The notes below the pieces were generated by a model. That model searched no databases and had not been told where the DNA came from. It saw nothing but the letters and a program-made list of their open reading frames with translations. The position numbers and the translations under genes were made by a program. A stretch of 64,000 bases of DNA, from positions 3,906,001-3,970,000 of the forward strand of contig NZ_CP061378.1 in the NCBI RefSeq assembly GCF_015624485.1, in the 5' to 3' direction. Positions 1-8,678 of this stretch are shown here, in pieces; position 1 is the stretch's first letter; the number at the start of each line of letters is the position of its first letter. This stretch comes from Bradyrhizobium genosp. L. Lineage in GTDB: Bacteria; Pseudomonadota; Alphaproteobacteria; Rhizobiales; Xanthobacteraceae.

Positions 1-596
1 CGCCGCTCGAGGCGAAGGTGATCGACGAGCAAGATTGCGAGGTGCCAACTGGAGCCGAAGGCGAACTCGTGGTGCGGCTGGCGGGAGACAATCCGCGCAA
101 AGGCTTTTTCGCCGGCTACCTCGCCGACGACGCCGCGACGGAGGCCGGCTGGCGCGGCGGATGGTGGCATTCGGGCGACATCGTGCGTCGGGACGACGAC
201 GGCACGATCTATTTCGTCGACCGGCGCAAGAATATGATCCGGCGATCCGGCGAGAACATTGCCGCGACCGAGGTCGAGACCGTGCTGTGCCGGCATCCCG
301 CGGTCGGCCAGATCGCGATCATGGCCGTTCCTGACGAGAAGACAGGCGAAGAGATCTTCGCCTGCGTAGTCCCGGTGCCGAAGCGAACCGCCGATCATCA
401 GCTCGCGAACGACATTGTCGATTATTGCAACGGCCAGCTCGCCTACTACAAGGCTCCGGGCTGGATCCTGTTTCTCGATCGGCTGCCGGTGACGGCGACG
501 CAGAAGATCAACAAGGCGCAGATCTTCGAAGCCGGGCTCGACCCACGGACGCTGGTCGGTGCGATCGATCTGCGTTCGATGAAACGGCGCAGGTAA
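1..596 (+). CDS. Acyl-CoA ligase (AMP-binding family), C-terminal part, 5' end outside the window
   Basis: This is the C-terminal end of an ANL-superfamily ligase, which makes acyl-CoA from a carboxylic acid, ATP and CoA. The frame is open to the left edge (first full codon at 3), so the start is missing. Visible family features are the W-H-S-G-D motif with D-R-R-K-N-M-I-R-R-S-G-E-N-I (hinge and CoA-binding region, as in crotonobetaine/carnitine-CoA ligase-like proteins) and a terminal T-Q-K-I-N-K segment where the adenylation lysine normally lies. A TetR-type regulator follows convergently, and a TRAP transporter plus a second CoA ligase lie beyond it. I infer a role in activating an imported carboxylate; the substrate is unknown. 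Confidence 0.85.
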   Translation, partial: PLEAKVIDEQDCEVPTGAEGELVVRLAGDNPRKGFFAGYLADDAATEAGWRGGWWHSGDIVRRDDDGTIYFVDRRKNMIRRSGENIAATEVETVLCRHPAVGQIAIMAVPDEKTGEEIFACVVPVPKRTADHQLANDIVDYCNGQLAYYKAPGWILFLDRLPVTATQKINKAQIFEAGLDPRTLVGAIDLRSMKRRR

Positions 597-613
597 TGCC
601 GAGCGGAGTGACG

Positions 614-1252
614 CTAGGCCGACGCGCCCTTGCGCAGGAACGCGTCAAGCAAATCGTGGCATGCCGCCTCGCCTTCCGCAGCCGACACGGTTTCCGGATC
701 GGCGGCCCAGCCGGCCCACAAACCTTCGGTGAGCTGGGTCAGCGTGATCGCGAGGCGATCGGCTTTGATCTTCGCCCCTCGCGCATCGGCCGCGCGCCGG
801 ATCAAATTGGTCAGTCCGCGACGGTAGGGCCGGTAGAGCTGCCGGTAGATTTCGGCGAGCTCGGGAGACCAGTGCGAGGTGCTGGCGAGCGCGACCCAGA
901 CCAGCACCCGCTCGGGCGTGAACACCGGCGGAGAAAAACTCGCCGTCACCACGGCGTGCAGGCGGTCCAATGGATCCGATCCAGCCGCCTCTGCCGCAGC
1001 CCTCGTGGCCTGCTCGAACTCCCGCGCCACCTCACCGACGGCGTGCAACAGCAACGCATCCTTGCCGGGGAAATAGTGCCCGATCAGCCCGCGCGAGAAG
1101 CCTGCGGCCTCGCAGATGGTCGCAACGGTGACGTCCTTGTAGCCGTGCTCGGCGATCGCCTTCATCACGGCGACGACGAACTCGCGCCGTTTCAGCTCCT
1201 GATCCGACGATCCGACCGGACGCCCCCGCGCCCGCTTCTCCGCTTTCTGCAA
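614..1252 (-). CDS. TetR/AcrR-family transcriptional regulator
   Basis: A 212-residue one-component repressor. The N-terminal helix-turn-helix is typical (E-H-G-Y-K-D-V-T-V, then A-G-F-S-R-G-L-I-G-H-Y-F, residues about 35-65); the rest is a helical ligand-binding domain. The start appears to be TTG: a GGGAGAG ribosome-binding site ends six bases before it and no better ATG or GTG fits. It is divergent from the TRAP operon at 1616 and convergent with the ligase at 1-596. An imperfect palindrome at 1311-1326 in the shared intergenic region is a candidate operator, so autoregulation and control of the TRAP operon are likely (inference). Confidence 0.88.
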   Translation of the reverse strand: MQKAEKRARGRPVGSSDQELKRREFVVAVMKAIAEHGYKDVTVATICEAAGFSRGLIGHYFPGKDALLLHAVGEVAREFEQATRAAAEAAGSDPLDRLHAVVTASFSPPVFTPERVLVWVALASTSHWSPELAEIYRQLYRPYRRGLTNLIRRAADARGAKIKADRLAITLTQLTEGLWAGWAADPETVSAAEGEAACHDLLDAFLRKGASA

Positions 1253-1615
1253 GCCGTGCTCTCCCTGGTGGCCGCGCGTGTTCGGTTGAACCTCAATCGC
1301 CCGAATTTATTTGAATGTCCATTTAATTTCATGCGCGACTGAACGCCGGGCGTCTCGACCAATGAAAAAAGCAATACAGTTGAAAGCGTTAGGCTGAAGT
1401 TTGCAACTGCGATCCGTCGACAGAATGAATTTTGAGCGGACCAGGCTGAGCGGTCCATCGACGACGTCTTCTCGTCTGAAAGCCGATATTGCCGCAGTTG
1501 GCGGACGCTGCAATAAGCGCGGGCTCCGATGCAGAGATCACTGGTGACCCCGCGGCATCTGGTCCGTATAGGATGGCATCAGAGAACAACAACAAGCCTC
1601 CCGAGGAGACTACCA
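1253..1615. other. Divergent intergenic region between TetR gene and TRAP operon
   Basis: About 360 bases with no convincing gene. It must hold both divergent promoters. The only structured element I see is the AT-richer palindrome at 1311-1326. A GAGGAG ribosome-binding site at about 1602-1607 serves the TRAP binding protein. Confidence 0.5.
1311..1326. promoter_or_regulatory. Candidate TetR operator
   Basis: TTGAATG-TC-CATTTAA is an inverted repeat with seven-base arms, six of seven positions matching. It stands in an AT-rich patch 59 bases upstream of the TetR start and about 290 bases upstream of the TRAP binding-protein gene. Position and symmetry fit a TetR dimer site; there is no direct proof. 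Confidence 0.4.
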
Positions 1616-2635
1616 ATGAGCTTTTCACGACGCACGCTGCTGAAGGCCTCCGCCGCTTCCGCCGTCCTCGGCGGGATTGGCGCACCTCATGTCGCGCGCG
1701 CCCAGGCCGCCGAGTTCAGCTACAAATTCGCCAACAACCTGCCGGAGTCGCATCCGTTCGTGACCCGTGCCCGCGAGATGGCGGCGGCGATCAAGACCGA
1801 GACCAACGGCCGGTTCGATCTACAGGTGTTCCCGAACAGCCAGCTCGGCTCCGATACCGACATGCTGAGCCAGGTGCGCTCGGGCGGCGTCGAGTTCTTC
1901 ACGCTGTCAGGCCTGATCCTGGCGACCCTGGTGCCGGCGGCCTCGATCAACGGCATCGGCTTCGCGTTCCCGGACTATCCCACGGTCTGGAAGGCCATGG
2001 ACGGCGACCTCGGCGCCTATGTCCGCGGCGAGATCAACAAGTCCGGCCTCGAGGTCATGGACAAGATCTGGGACAACGGCTTCCGCCAGACCACGTCGTC
2101 GACCAAGCCGATATCAGGGCCCGATGATTTCAAGGGCTTCAAGATCCGCGTGCCGGTGTCGCCGCTGTGGACCTCGATGTTCAAGGCGTTCGATGCCTCG
2201 CCCGCCTCGATCAATTTCAGCGAGGTCTATTCGGCCTTGCAGACCAAGATCGTCGAGGGCCAGGAGAATCCCCTGGCGCTGATCTCGGCCGCGAAGCTCT
2301 ACGAGGTGCAGAAATACTGCTCGATGACCAACCACATGTGGGACGGCTTCTGGTTCCTGATGAACCGCCGTGCCTGGGCCGCGCTGCCTGACGACATCAA
2401 GACCATCGTCGCCAAGAACGTCAACGCGGCCGCGGTCAAGGAGCGCGAGGACACCGAGAAGCTCAATGCGACAGTCAAGCAGGAGCTCACGAGCAAGGGC
2501 CTTGTGTTCAACCAACCCGAGGTCGCGCCGTTCCGCGACAAGCTGCGTGCCGCCGGCTTCTACGCCGAGTGGAAGGGCAAGTACGGCGAGAAGGCGTGGG
2601 AGCTGCTGGAAAAGTCCGTCGGCAAGCTGTCCTGA
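1616..2635 (+). CDS. TRAP transporter solute-binding protein, DctP family
   Basis: A periplasmic high-affinity binding protein for a carboxylate-type solute, delivering it to the DctQM permease encoded next. The start at 1616 gives a classical Tat signal (M-S-F-S-R-R-T-L-L-K, then an Ala-rich stretch ending A-R-A-Q-A) and has a GAGGAG ribosome-binding site; an upstream in-frame start would put extra residues before the signal. Mature sequence shows DctP features (N-N-L-P-E-S-H-P near the N terminus, then N-S-Q-L-G-S-D-T-D-M-L). Length 339 residues is normal. It is 17 bases ahead of the permease gene, hence the same operon. Ligand unknown. Confidence 0.92.
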   Translation: MSFSRRTLLKASAASAVLGGIGAPHVARAQAAEFSYKFANNLPESHPFVTRAREMAAAIKTETNGRFDLQVFPNSQLGSDTDMLSQVRSGGVEFFTLSGLILATLVPAASINGIGFAFPDYPTVWKAMDGDLGAYVRGEINKSGLEVMDKIWDNGFRQTTSSTKPISGPDDFKGFKIRVPVSPLWTSMFKAFDASPASINFSEVYSALQTKIVEGQENPLALISAAKLYEVQKYCSMTNHMWDGFWFLMNRRAWAALPDDIKTIVAKNVNAAAVKEREDTEKLNATVKQELTSKGLVFNQPEVAPFRDKLRAAGFYAEWKGKYGEKAWELLEKSVGKLS

Positions 2636-2652
2636 TCGCGCGGGAGCTTTCC

Positions 2653-4539
2653 ATGGCGCATGTTGAGATGACGCCGGCCGTGGCGGGCGAGGCGGCGTCA
2701 AAGCCCCCTCGCCGCCGCTCCGTTTTAGGCTCGATCGATGCCGCGCTCGGCATGCTGGTGGAGATCCCGGCGGCGATCCTGGTCGTCGCCGAGGTCGTGA
2801 TCCTGTTCGCCGGCGTGATCTCGCGCTACGTGCTGCACGCGCCGCTGATCTGGTCCGACGAACTGGCCTCGATCCTGTTCCTGTGGCTCGCGATGCTGGG
2901 CTCAGCGGTCGCATTCCGCCGCGGCGAGCACATGCGGATGACGGCACTGGTCGCAAGCGCCGGGCCCAGGCTCTGGGCCTATCTCGACGTCGTCGCCACC
3001 TGCGCGGCGCTGGCGTTCCTGATCCTGATCGTCAAGCCGGCCTACGAATACGCCTACGAGGAAAGCTTCATCACCACGCCGGCGCTACAGATCTCCAACA
3101 CCTGGCGCGCGGCGGCGCTGCCGATCGGCACCTGCCTGATGGCGCTGTTTGCGCTGCTGCGGCTGGCGCGGGTCGGTGATTTCAAGACGTTCCTGCTGGC
3201 CGCGCTCACCGTTGCGGCGCTGATCCTGCTGTTCTGGCTGGCGCAGCCGCTGCTGCGGCCGCTCGGCAACCTCAACCTGATCATCTTCTTCGTCGGCGTG
3301 GTCGCGTTCTGCGTCTTCGCCGGCGTGCCGATCGGGTTTGCCTTCGGCATGGCGGTGTTCGGCTATCTGGCGCTGACCACGCGGACGCCGCTGATGGTGC
3401 TGGTCGGCCGGATGGACGAGGGCATGAGCCATCTGATCCTGCTCTCGGTGCCGCTGTTCGTGTTCCTCGGCCTCCTGATCGAGATGACCGGCATGGCGCG
3501 GGCCATGGTCGCGTTCCTGGCGAGCCTGCTCGGGCATGTTCGTGGCGGGCTGCACTATGTGCTGGTCGGCGCGATGTACCTGGTCTCCGGCATCTCCGGC
3601 TCGAAGGCAGCCGACATGGCCGCGGTGGCGCCGGTGCTATTCCCCGAGATGAAGCAGCGCGGCGCCCGTTCCGGCGATCTCGTCGCCCTGCTCGCGGCCA
3701 CCGGCGCGCAGACCGAGACCATTCCGCCGAGCCTGGTGCTGATCACCATCGGCTCGGTCACCGGCGTCTCGATCTCGGCGCTGTTCACCGGCGGCCTGCT
3801 GCCGGGCGTGGTGCTCGCGATCACGCTGTCGACCCTGGTGTGGTGGCGCTACCGCGGCGAGGATCTGAGCCACGTGCAGCGCGCCACCGGCAGCGAGATC
3901 GGCAAGGCCTTCATCTTCGCCCTGCCCGCCTTGGCGCTGCCCTTCGTGATCCGCTACGCCGTGGTCGAGGGCATCGCGACCGCCACCGAAGTCTCGACCA
4001 TCGGCATCGTCTACGCCTTCATCATCGGGCTTCTGATCTACCGCCAGTTCAAATGGCGGCGGCTGCTGCCGATGCTGATCGAGACGGCGTGCCTGTCGGG
4101 CGCGATCCTGTTCATCATCGGGACCGCGACCGGCATGGCCTGGGGCCTGACGCAATCAGGCTTTTCGCGCGCGCTGGCGGCGGCGATGACCGGGCTGCCC
4201 GGGGGATCGGCGACCTTCATCGCGGTCTCGATCCTGGCCTTCGTGATCCTCGGCAGCGTGCTGGAGGGCATTCCAGCGATCGTGCTGTTCGGGCCGCTGC
4301 TGTTTCCGATCGCCAAGGCGGTCGGCGTCCATGAGGTGCACTACGCCATGATCATCATCCTGGCGATGGGCATCGGCCTGTTCGCGCCGCCGTTCGGCGT
4401 CGGCTATTATGCCGCCTGCGCCATCGGACGGGTCGATCCGGCCGAGGGTATTCGGCCGATCTGGGGTTACATGCTGGCGCTGTTGATCGGCCTCGTCATC
4501 GTCGCCATATTTCCGTGGATTTCGATAGGGTTCCTGTAA
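2653..4539 (+). CDS. TRAP transporter fused permease (DctQ-DctM)
   Basis: A 628-residue inner-membrane protein that drives solute uptake with an ion gradient. Residues about 20-180 form the small DctQ subunit (four membrane segments, with W-S-D-E-L near the first loop). From about residue 190 comes the large DctM subunit with many hydrophobic segments and the G-M-A-R-A and G-I-S-G-S-K-A-A-D-M regions. Small and large subunits are fused in one polypeptide, a known arrangement. ATG at 2653 follows GGGAG at about 2642. A 22-base gap to the CoA ligase places uptake and activation in one operon. Confidence 0.93.
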   Translation: MAHVEMTPAVAGEAASKPPRRRSVLGSIDAALGMLVEIPAAILVVAEVVILFAGVISRYVLHAPLIWSDELASILFLWLAMLGSAVAFRRGEHMRMTALVASAGPRLWAYLDVVATCAALAFLILIVKPAYEYAYEESFITTPALQISNTWRAAALPIGTCLMALFALLRLARVGDFKTFLLAALTVAALILLFWLAQPLLRPLGNLNLIIFFVGVVAFCVFAGVPIGFAFGMAVFGYLALTTRTPLMVLVGRMDEGMSHLILLSVPLFVFLGLLIEMTGMARAMVAFLASLLGHVRGGLHYVLVGAMYLVSGISGSKAADMAAVAPVLFPEMKQRGARSGDLVALLAATGAQTETIPPSLVLITIGSVTGVSISALFTGGLLPGVVLAITLSTLVWWRYRGEDLSHVQRATGSEIGKAFIFALPALALPFVIRYAVVEGIATATEVSTIGIVYAFIIGLLIYRQFKWRRLLPMLIETACLSGAILFIIGTATGMAWGLTQSGFSRALAAAMTGLPGGSATFIAVSILAFVILGSVLEGIPAIVLFGPLLFPIAKAVGVHEVHYAMIIILAMGIGLFAPPFGVGYYAACAIGRVDPAEGIRPIWGYMLALLIGLVIVAIFPWISIGFL

Positions 4540-4561
4540 ATTCTTCAAATGAGATAGAGCC

Positions 4562-6211
4562 ATGAGTGCAGCTCAAAACCAGTACGCGATCGGGCTGGAC
4601 AAGACGCCGGCCAACTACGTGCCGCTGACCCCGCTGAGCTTCCTGGCGCGCTCGGCCGCGGTCTATCCCGATCATGTCAGCGCGGTCTATGAAGGCCGCA
4701 GCTTCACCTGGAAACAGACCTACGAGCGCTGCAAGCGCTTCGCATCCTATCTCGCGGGCCGCGGCATCGGCCATGGCGACACGATCGCTGCGATGCTGCC
4801 GAACATCCCGGCGATGAACGAGTTGCATTTTGCGGTGCCGATGGCAGGCGCCGTGCTGAACGCGCTGAACATCCGCCTCGACGCGGCGTCGATCGCTTTT
4901 CAGCTCGATCACGGCGGCGCCAGGATCATCCTGGTCGATCCCGAATTCTCGCACGTGATCACGGAAGCCCTGAGCCTGATGCAGGGCGCAAGGCCGTTCG
5001 TGATCGATGTCGACGATGCGGCGTTCGGCGGCGGCAAGCGGATCGGCGAGATCGAGTATGAGGCGGCCGTCGCGGCCGGCGATCCGGCTTTCGCGGAGCG
5101 GCCGCCGGGCGACGAATGGGACGCGATCGCGCTCAGCTACACGTCGGGCACGACCGGCAATCCCAAGGGCGTGGTGACCCATCACCGTGGCGCGTATCTG
5201 AACGCCGTCAGCAATATCCTCGCCGGCAATCTCGGCCAGCATCCGGTCTATCTGTGGACCTTGCCGATGTTCCACTGCAACGGCTGGTGCTTCCCGTGGA
5301 CGATCGCGGCGACCGCCGGCGTCAATGTCTGCCTGCGCAAGGTCGATCCGGCGAAGATCTTCGAGCTGATCCCCGCGCACGGCGTCACCCATATGTGCGG
5401 CGCGCCGATCGTCTACAACACGCTGATCAATGCATCCGATGCGCCGAAGGGCGGCAAGGCGAAGCCCGTGATCGGGCTGATCGCGGGCGCGGCGCCGCCG
5501 GTCGCGGTGCTGGAAGGCGCCGAGCGGATCGGCATCAAGCTGACGCATGTCTATGGCCTGACCGAGGTCTATGGCCCCGCCTCCGTCTGCGCCGAGCAGC
5601 CGGGCTGGGATGAGCTGTCGGCCGATCAGCGCGCGCAGCTGAAGCGGCGTCAGGGCGTCTCCTATCCGCTGCAGGAAGGCGTCACCGTGCTCGATCCCGA
5701 GACGATGCGCGAGGTGCCGCGCGACGGCGAGACCATCGGCGAGGTCATGTTCCGCGGCAACATCGTGATGAAGGGCTATCTGAAGAACGAGAAGGCGACG
5801 CAGGAAGCGTTTGCCGGCGGCTGGTTTCACACCGGCGATCTCGGCGTGCTCGACGAGCACGGCTACGTCATCATCAAGGATCGCTCCAAGGACATCATCA
5901 TCTCCGGCGGCGAGAACGTCTCCTCGGTCGAGGTCGAGGATATCCTCTACAAGCACCCGGCCGTGCTGTTCGCGGCCGTCGTCGCCAAGCCCGATCCGAA
6001 ATGGGGCGAAGTCCCCTGCGCCTTCCTCGAACTGAAGGACGGCGCCAAGGCGACCGAGGCCGAGATCATCGCCTATTGCCGCGAGCACATGTCGGGCTTC
6101 AAGACCCCGAAATCCGTGGTGTTCGGCGTGATCCCGAAGACGTCGACGGGCAAGATCCAGAAGTTCCTGCTGCGCAATGAGGTCGGGTCAGTGAAGGCGA
6201 TCTCGGCCTAG
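4562..6211 (+). CDS. Acyl-CoA synthetase (AMP-binding family)
   Basis: A 549-residue full-length ANL ligase, expected to convert a carboxylate, ATP and CoA to acyl-CoA, AMP and PPi in the cytoplasm. The P-loop-like motif Y-T-S-G-T-T-G-N-P-K-G lies at about residue 195, L-P-M-F-H-C-N-G-W at about 237, Y-G-L-T-E at about 333, the hinge D-R-S-K-D-I-I-I-S-G-G-E-N at about 440, and the adenylation lysine in S-T-G-K-I-Q-K near the C terminus. The sequence type resembles medium-chain or methylmercaptopropionate-CoA ligases, but specificity cannot be read. As the last gene of the TRAP operon it probably activates the imported acid. Confidence 0.92.
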   Translation: MSAAQNQYAIGLDKTPANYVPLTPLSFLARSAAVYPDHVSAVYEGRSFTWKQTYERCKRFASYLAGRGIGHGDTIAAMLPNIPAMNELHFAVPMAGAVLNALNIRLDAASIAFQLDHGGARIILVDPEFSHVITEALSLMQGARPFVIDVDDAAFGGGKRIGEIEYEAAVAAGDPAFAERPPGDEWDAIALSYTSGTTGNPKGVVTHHRGAYLNAVSNILAGNLGQHPVYLWTLPMFHCNGWCFPWTIAATAGVNVCLRKVDPAKIFELIPAHGVTHMCGAPIVYNTLINASDAPKGGKAKPVIGLIAGAAPPVAVLEGAERIGIKLTHVYGLTEVYGPASVCAEQPGWDELSADQRAQLKRRQGVSYPLQEGVTVLDPETMREVPRDGETIGEVMFRGNIVMKGYLKNEKATQEAFAGGWFHTGDLGVLDEHGYVIIKDRSKDIIISGGENVSSVEVEDILYKHPAVLFAAVVAKPDPKWGEVPCAFLELKDGAKATEAEIIAYCREHMSGFKTPKSVVFGVIPKTSTGKIQKFLLRNEVGSVKAISA

Positions 6212-6316
6212 TCGACCGTCCGCGTCGCGTAACAGAGTTCTCGCGTCCTTTGCTTATCGCGGATATTCTCGTGATGTCGCGGTCGGTTACCATCCTCGCG
6301 GCACGGAGCATTGCCG

Positions 6317-7036
6317 ATGAAGTATGTGGCACTCGTCCTCGGTACGGTAGCCATGCTCGCTGTTGCCGGGATCGCATTCATTTGGCGTTATCTCAGCCCA
6401 AAAGATCTCGATACCGAGATTGCAAAATCCCTGTTGAGCGTGCTGACCGCTTCCGTTGTGACCCAAGCCGTAGCGATTGTCGTTTATCAATATAACGAGT
6501 CGAGAAAGACGCAGGCAGACAGAGACGCCTTTCGTGCCCGAGTGCTCGATCGTATCAACGAAGCATTCGTGAAGATAAAGGGATTACGCCGCAAATTGCG
6601 CGCTCAGGCTACGCTAACGGGGACCGAAGAAGCACCGACCTATAGCGTTAGCCAAAGTTTGTACCAGGAAACACTCGAGGAGGTGAACGATATTCAACTG
6701 GGTCTCGAAGTCATTGCCAAGGACGTGGAAACCAACTCCGGCATTCTGAAATTCGGGAAGGAAATCTTTCGAGGCCTGCGTTCGATGGAAGAGTATCTCA
6801 ATGAAATTGTCGACGAGTGGGAACATCTGCATGCCGAATTCGAAGGCGAGCCCGCAGTTGCGCAAACGTCGGCTATTCCGAAGTTCAATGACTTGCTGGG
6901 TCCCTACAAAACATCCCAATTCAGGCCACTGTTCGTCCATGCCTATTACGAGACTATCGAGCGCGTCAGAGCATCCATGACAGATGGGAGTGCCCGGCGG
7001 TGGCAAATGTTCTTGAAGCCGTTCAAGGCCAGTTAG
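6317..7036 (+). CDS. Membrane-anchored protein of unknown function
   Basis: A 239-residue protein I do not recognise. Two hydrophobic segments (about residues 2-23 and 33-53) anchor it; the rest is a soluble, charged, probably helical domain with coiled-coil character (Y-Q-Y-N-E-S-R-K-T-Q-A-D-R-D through about residue 180) and an aromatic C terminus. I chose ATG 6317 over the TTG two codons upstream because CGGAGC is eight bases from the ATG but only about two from the TTG. Codon use is markedly more A/T-rich than in the neighbours, suggesting transfer. It is convergent with the MBL gene. Confidence 0.7.
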   Translation: MKYVALVLGTVAMLAVAGIAFIWRYLSPKDLDTEIAKSLLSVLTASVVTQAVAIVVYQYNESRKTQADRDAFRARVLDRINEAFVKIKGLRRKLRAQATLTGTEEAPTYSVSQSLYQETLEEVNDIQLGLEVIAKDVETNSGILKFGKEIFRGLRSMEEYLNEIVDEWEHLHAEFEGEPAVAQTSAIPKFNDLLGPYKTSQFRPLFVHAYYETIERVRASMTDGSARRWQMFLKPFKAS

Positions 7037-7069
7037 CGATCCTTGCCGACAGCTCAACGTAATCGCGCT

Positions 7070-7876
7070 TCAGCCTGCCCGGTCGAGGGTCAGGCGCATG
7101 CCGTCATAGGCCGGCACGACATTTCCGGGCAGCGAATTTCGCAGCACCTCGTAGTCGAGGTCGGAATGCAGATTGGTGAGCACGGCCTGCTTCGGCTTGA
7201 AGCGCTCGATCCACGACAAAGCGTCGTTGAGGCTGAAATGGCTCGGATGCGGTGCGTAGCGCAGGGCGTCGACGATCCACAGATCGAGGTCTTTCAGCGC
7301 CGGCCAGCTCGCCTCGGGAATATCGTGCAGATCCGGCGTGTAGGCGGCTGCGTCGATGCGATAGCCGAGCGCGGGGATGTTGCCGTGCTGGACCAGGAAG
7401 GCGGTCAGTTCGAGCGGACCGCCCTTCCCGTCAATCGTCTGGCTCTCGCCGGCCTCGATCGCATGTCGCGTCAGGATCGGTGGATAATCGCTGCCTTCCG
7501 GCGAGATGAAGCAATACGAGAATCGCGCCATGATGTCGTTGGCGGTCGACGTGTTGAAGTAGACCGGAATACGTCGCCGCTGGTGCAGCACGACCGAGCG
7601 CAGATCGTCGATGCCATGGGTCTGGTCGGCGTGCTCATGCGTCAGGAACACGGCGTCGATGTGCTCGACATCGGCGTCGATCAATTGCTCGCGCAAATCG
7701 GGCGCGGTGTCGATCACGACCCGCGTGGTGCCGTGCGCGCCCTCCTGCTCCGCCATGATCGAGCAGCGACGGCGGCGGTTCTTGGGATTGTTCGGATCGC
7801 AGGCGCCCCAGCCGAGCGCCGGGCGCGGCACGCCGGCGGAGGAGCCGCAGCCCATGATGGTGAGTGTCAACGTCAT
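7070..7876 (-). CDS. MBL-fold metallohydrolase (PhnP/RNase Z-like)
   Basis: A 268-residue metallo-beta-lactamase-fold hydrolase, probably a cytoplasmic phosphodiesterase-type enzyme. The N terminus L-T-I-M-G-C-G-S-S-A-G-V-P and the metal motif T-H-E-H-A-D-Q-T-H-G-I-D-D-L (about residues 79-92) are typical of the PhnP-like branch, except that the usual last His of HxHxDH is Gln here. Further His residues (L-V-Q-H-G-N, N-L-H-S-D) could complete the site. The ATG overlaps the stop of tatD by four bases (ATGA), so the two are cotranscribed, as is common in rhizobia. Substrate unknown. Confidence 0.85.
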   Translation of the reverse strand: MTLTLTIMGCGSSAGVPRPALGWGACDPNNPKNRRRRCSIMAEQEGAHGTTRVVIDTAPDLREQLIDADVEHIDAVFLTHEHADQTHGIDDLRSVVLHQRRRIPVYFNTSTANDIMARFSYCFISPEGSDYPPILTRHAIEAGESQTIDGKGGPLELTAFLVQHGNIPALGYRIDAAAYTPDLHDIPEASWPALKDLDLWIVDALRYAPHPSHFSLNDALSWIERFKPKQAVLTNLHSDLDYEVLRNSLPGNVVPAYDGMRLTLDRAG

Positions 7877-8664
7877 GCAATAACCTTTGGCGCCGGCACC
7901 TTTGAGAACAGCCGGAAGAAATTTTCGCTGGTCTGCCGCGAGATCTCCTCAAGCGAGACGCCGCGCGTCTCGGCGAGCACCTTGGCGACCTCGACGAGAT
8001 AGGCCGGCTCGTTGCGCTTGCCGCGGAATTTGCCGGGCGCCAGGTACGGCGCGTCGGTCTCGACCATGATGCGATCGGCCGGCAGTTCGGCCGCCAGCTC
8101 GCGCAGCGCCTCCGACTTCTTGAAGGTCAGGATGCCCGTGAACGAGATCGACAGCCCGAGCGCGATCGCCTTCATCGCCAGCTCGCGACCGCCGGTGTAG
8201 CAATGCAGCACGGCCTTGAACGGGCCCTTCGCGGCTTCGTCTTCCAGGATGCGGCCGCAATCCACATCGGCCTCGCGGGTGTGGATGACAAGCGGCAGGC
8301 CGGTTGCGCGCGCAGCGGCGATATGGGCGCGAAAGCCGCGCTCCTGGGCCTCGCGCGAGCCGTGCTCGTAGAAATAATCCAGCCCGGCCTCGCCGAGTGC
8401 GACGACCTTCGGATGCGTCGTGAGTTCGATCAGCTCGCCGGTCAGAATGCCGTCCTCCTCGTCGGCATGATGCGGATGGGTGCCGACCGAGCAATAGACA
8501 TCCGGGAAGCGATCGGTGATCGCGAGCAAGCCGCCGAGCCGCTTTACCCGGGTCGAGATCGTGACCATGCGGCCGATGCCGGCCGCTTCGGCGCGGCCGA
8601 CGATGCCGTCGAGATCGTCGGCGAAATCAGGGAAATCCAGATGGCAGTGACTGTCGACCAGCAT
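7873..8664 (-). CDS. tatD: TatD-family hydrolase / metal-dependent DNase
   Basis: A 263-residue TIM-barrel metal-dependent hydrolase. Metal ligands are visible in order: V-D-S-H-C-H-L-D at the N terminus, G-E-A-G-L-D-Y-F-Y-E, H-T-R-E-A-D, L-H-C-Y-T-G and E-T-D-A-P-Y. TatD proteins act as 3'-5' exonucleases or deoxyribonucleases in repair. I chose ATG 8664; the frame stays open upstream inside metG, but that part is out-of-frame metG sequence. It lies 14 bases downstream of metG and overlaps the MBL gene by four bases. metG-tatD-MBL is a common order in alphaproteobacteria. Confidence 0.93.
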   Translation of the reverse strand: MLVDSHCHLDFPDFADDLDGIVGRAEAAGIGRMVTISTRVKRLGGLLAITDRFPDVYCSVGTHPHHADEEDGILTGELIELTTHPKVVALGEAGLDYFYEHGSREAQERGFRAHIAAARATGLPLVIHTREADVDCGRILEDEAAKGPFKAVLHCYTGGRELAMKAIALGLSISFTGILTFKKSEALRELAAELPADRIMVETDAPYLAPGKFRGKRNEPAYLVEVAKVLAETRGVSLEEISRQTSENFFRLFSKVPAPKVIA

Positions 8665-8678
8665 GATGTCCGAACCGC

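Noticed and set aside
1529..1615. Upstream extension of the TRAP binding protein
   Set aside because: It would place 29 residues before a perfect Tat signal and has no ribosome-binding site.
4496..6088. 530-codon open frame opposite the acyl-CoA synthetase
   Set aside because: Shadow frame; the synthetase on the plus strand has the complete motif set.
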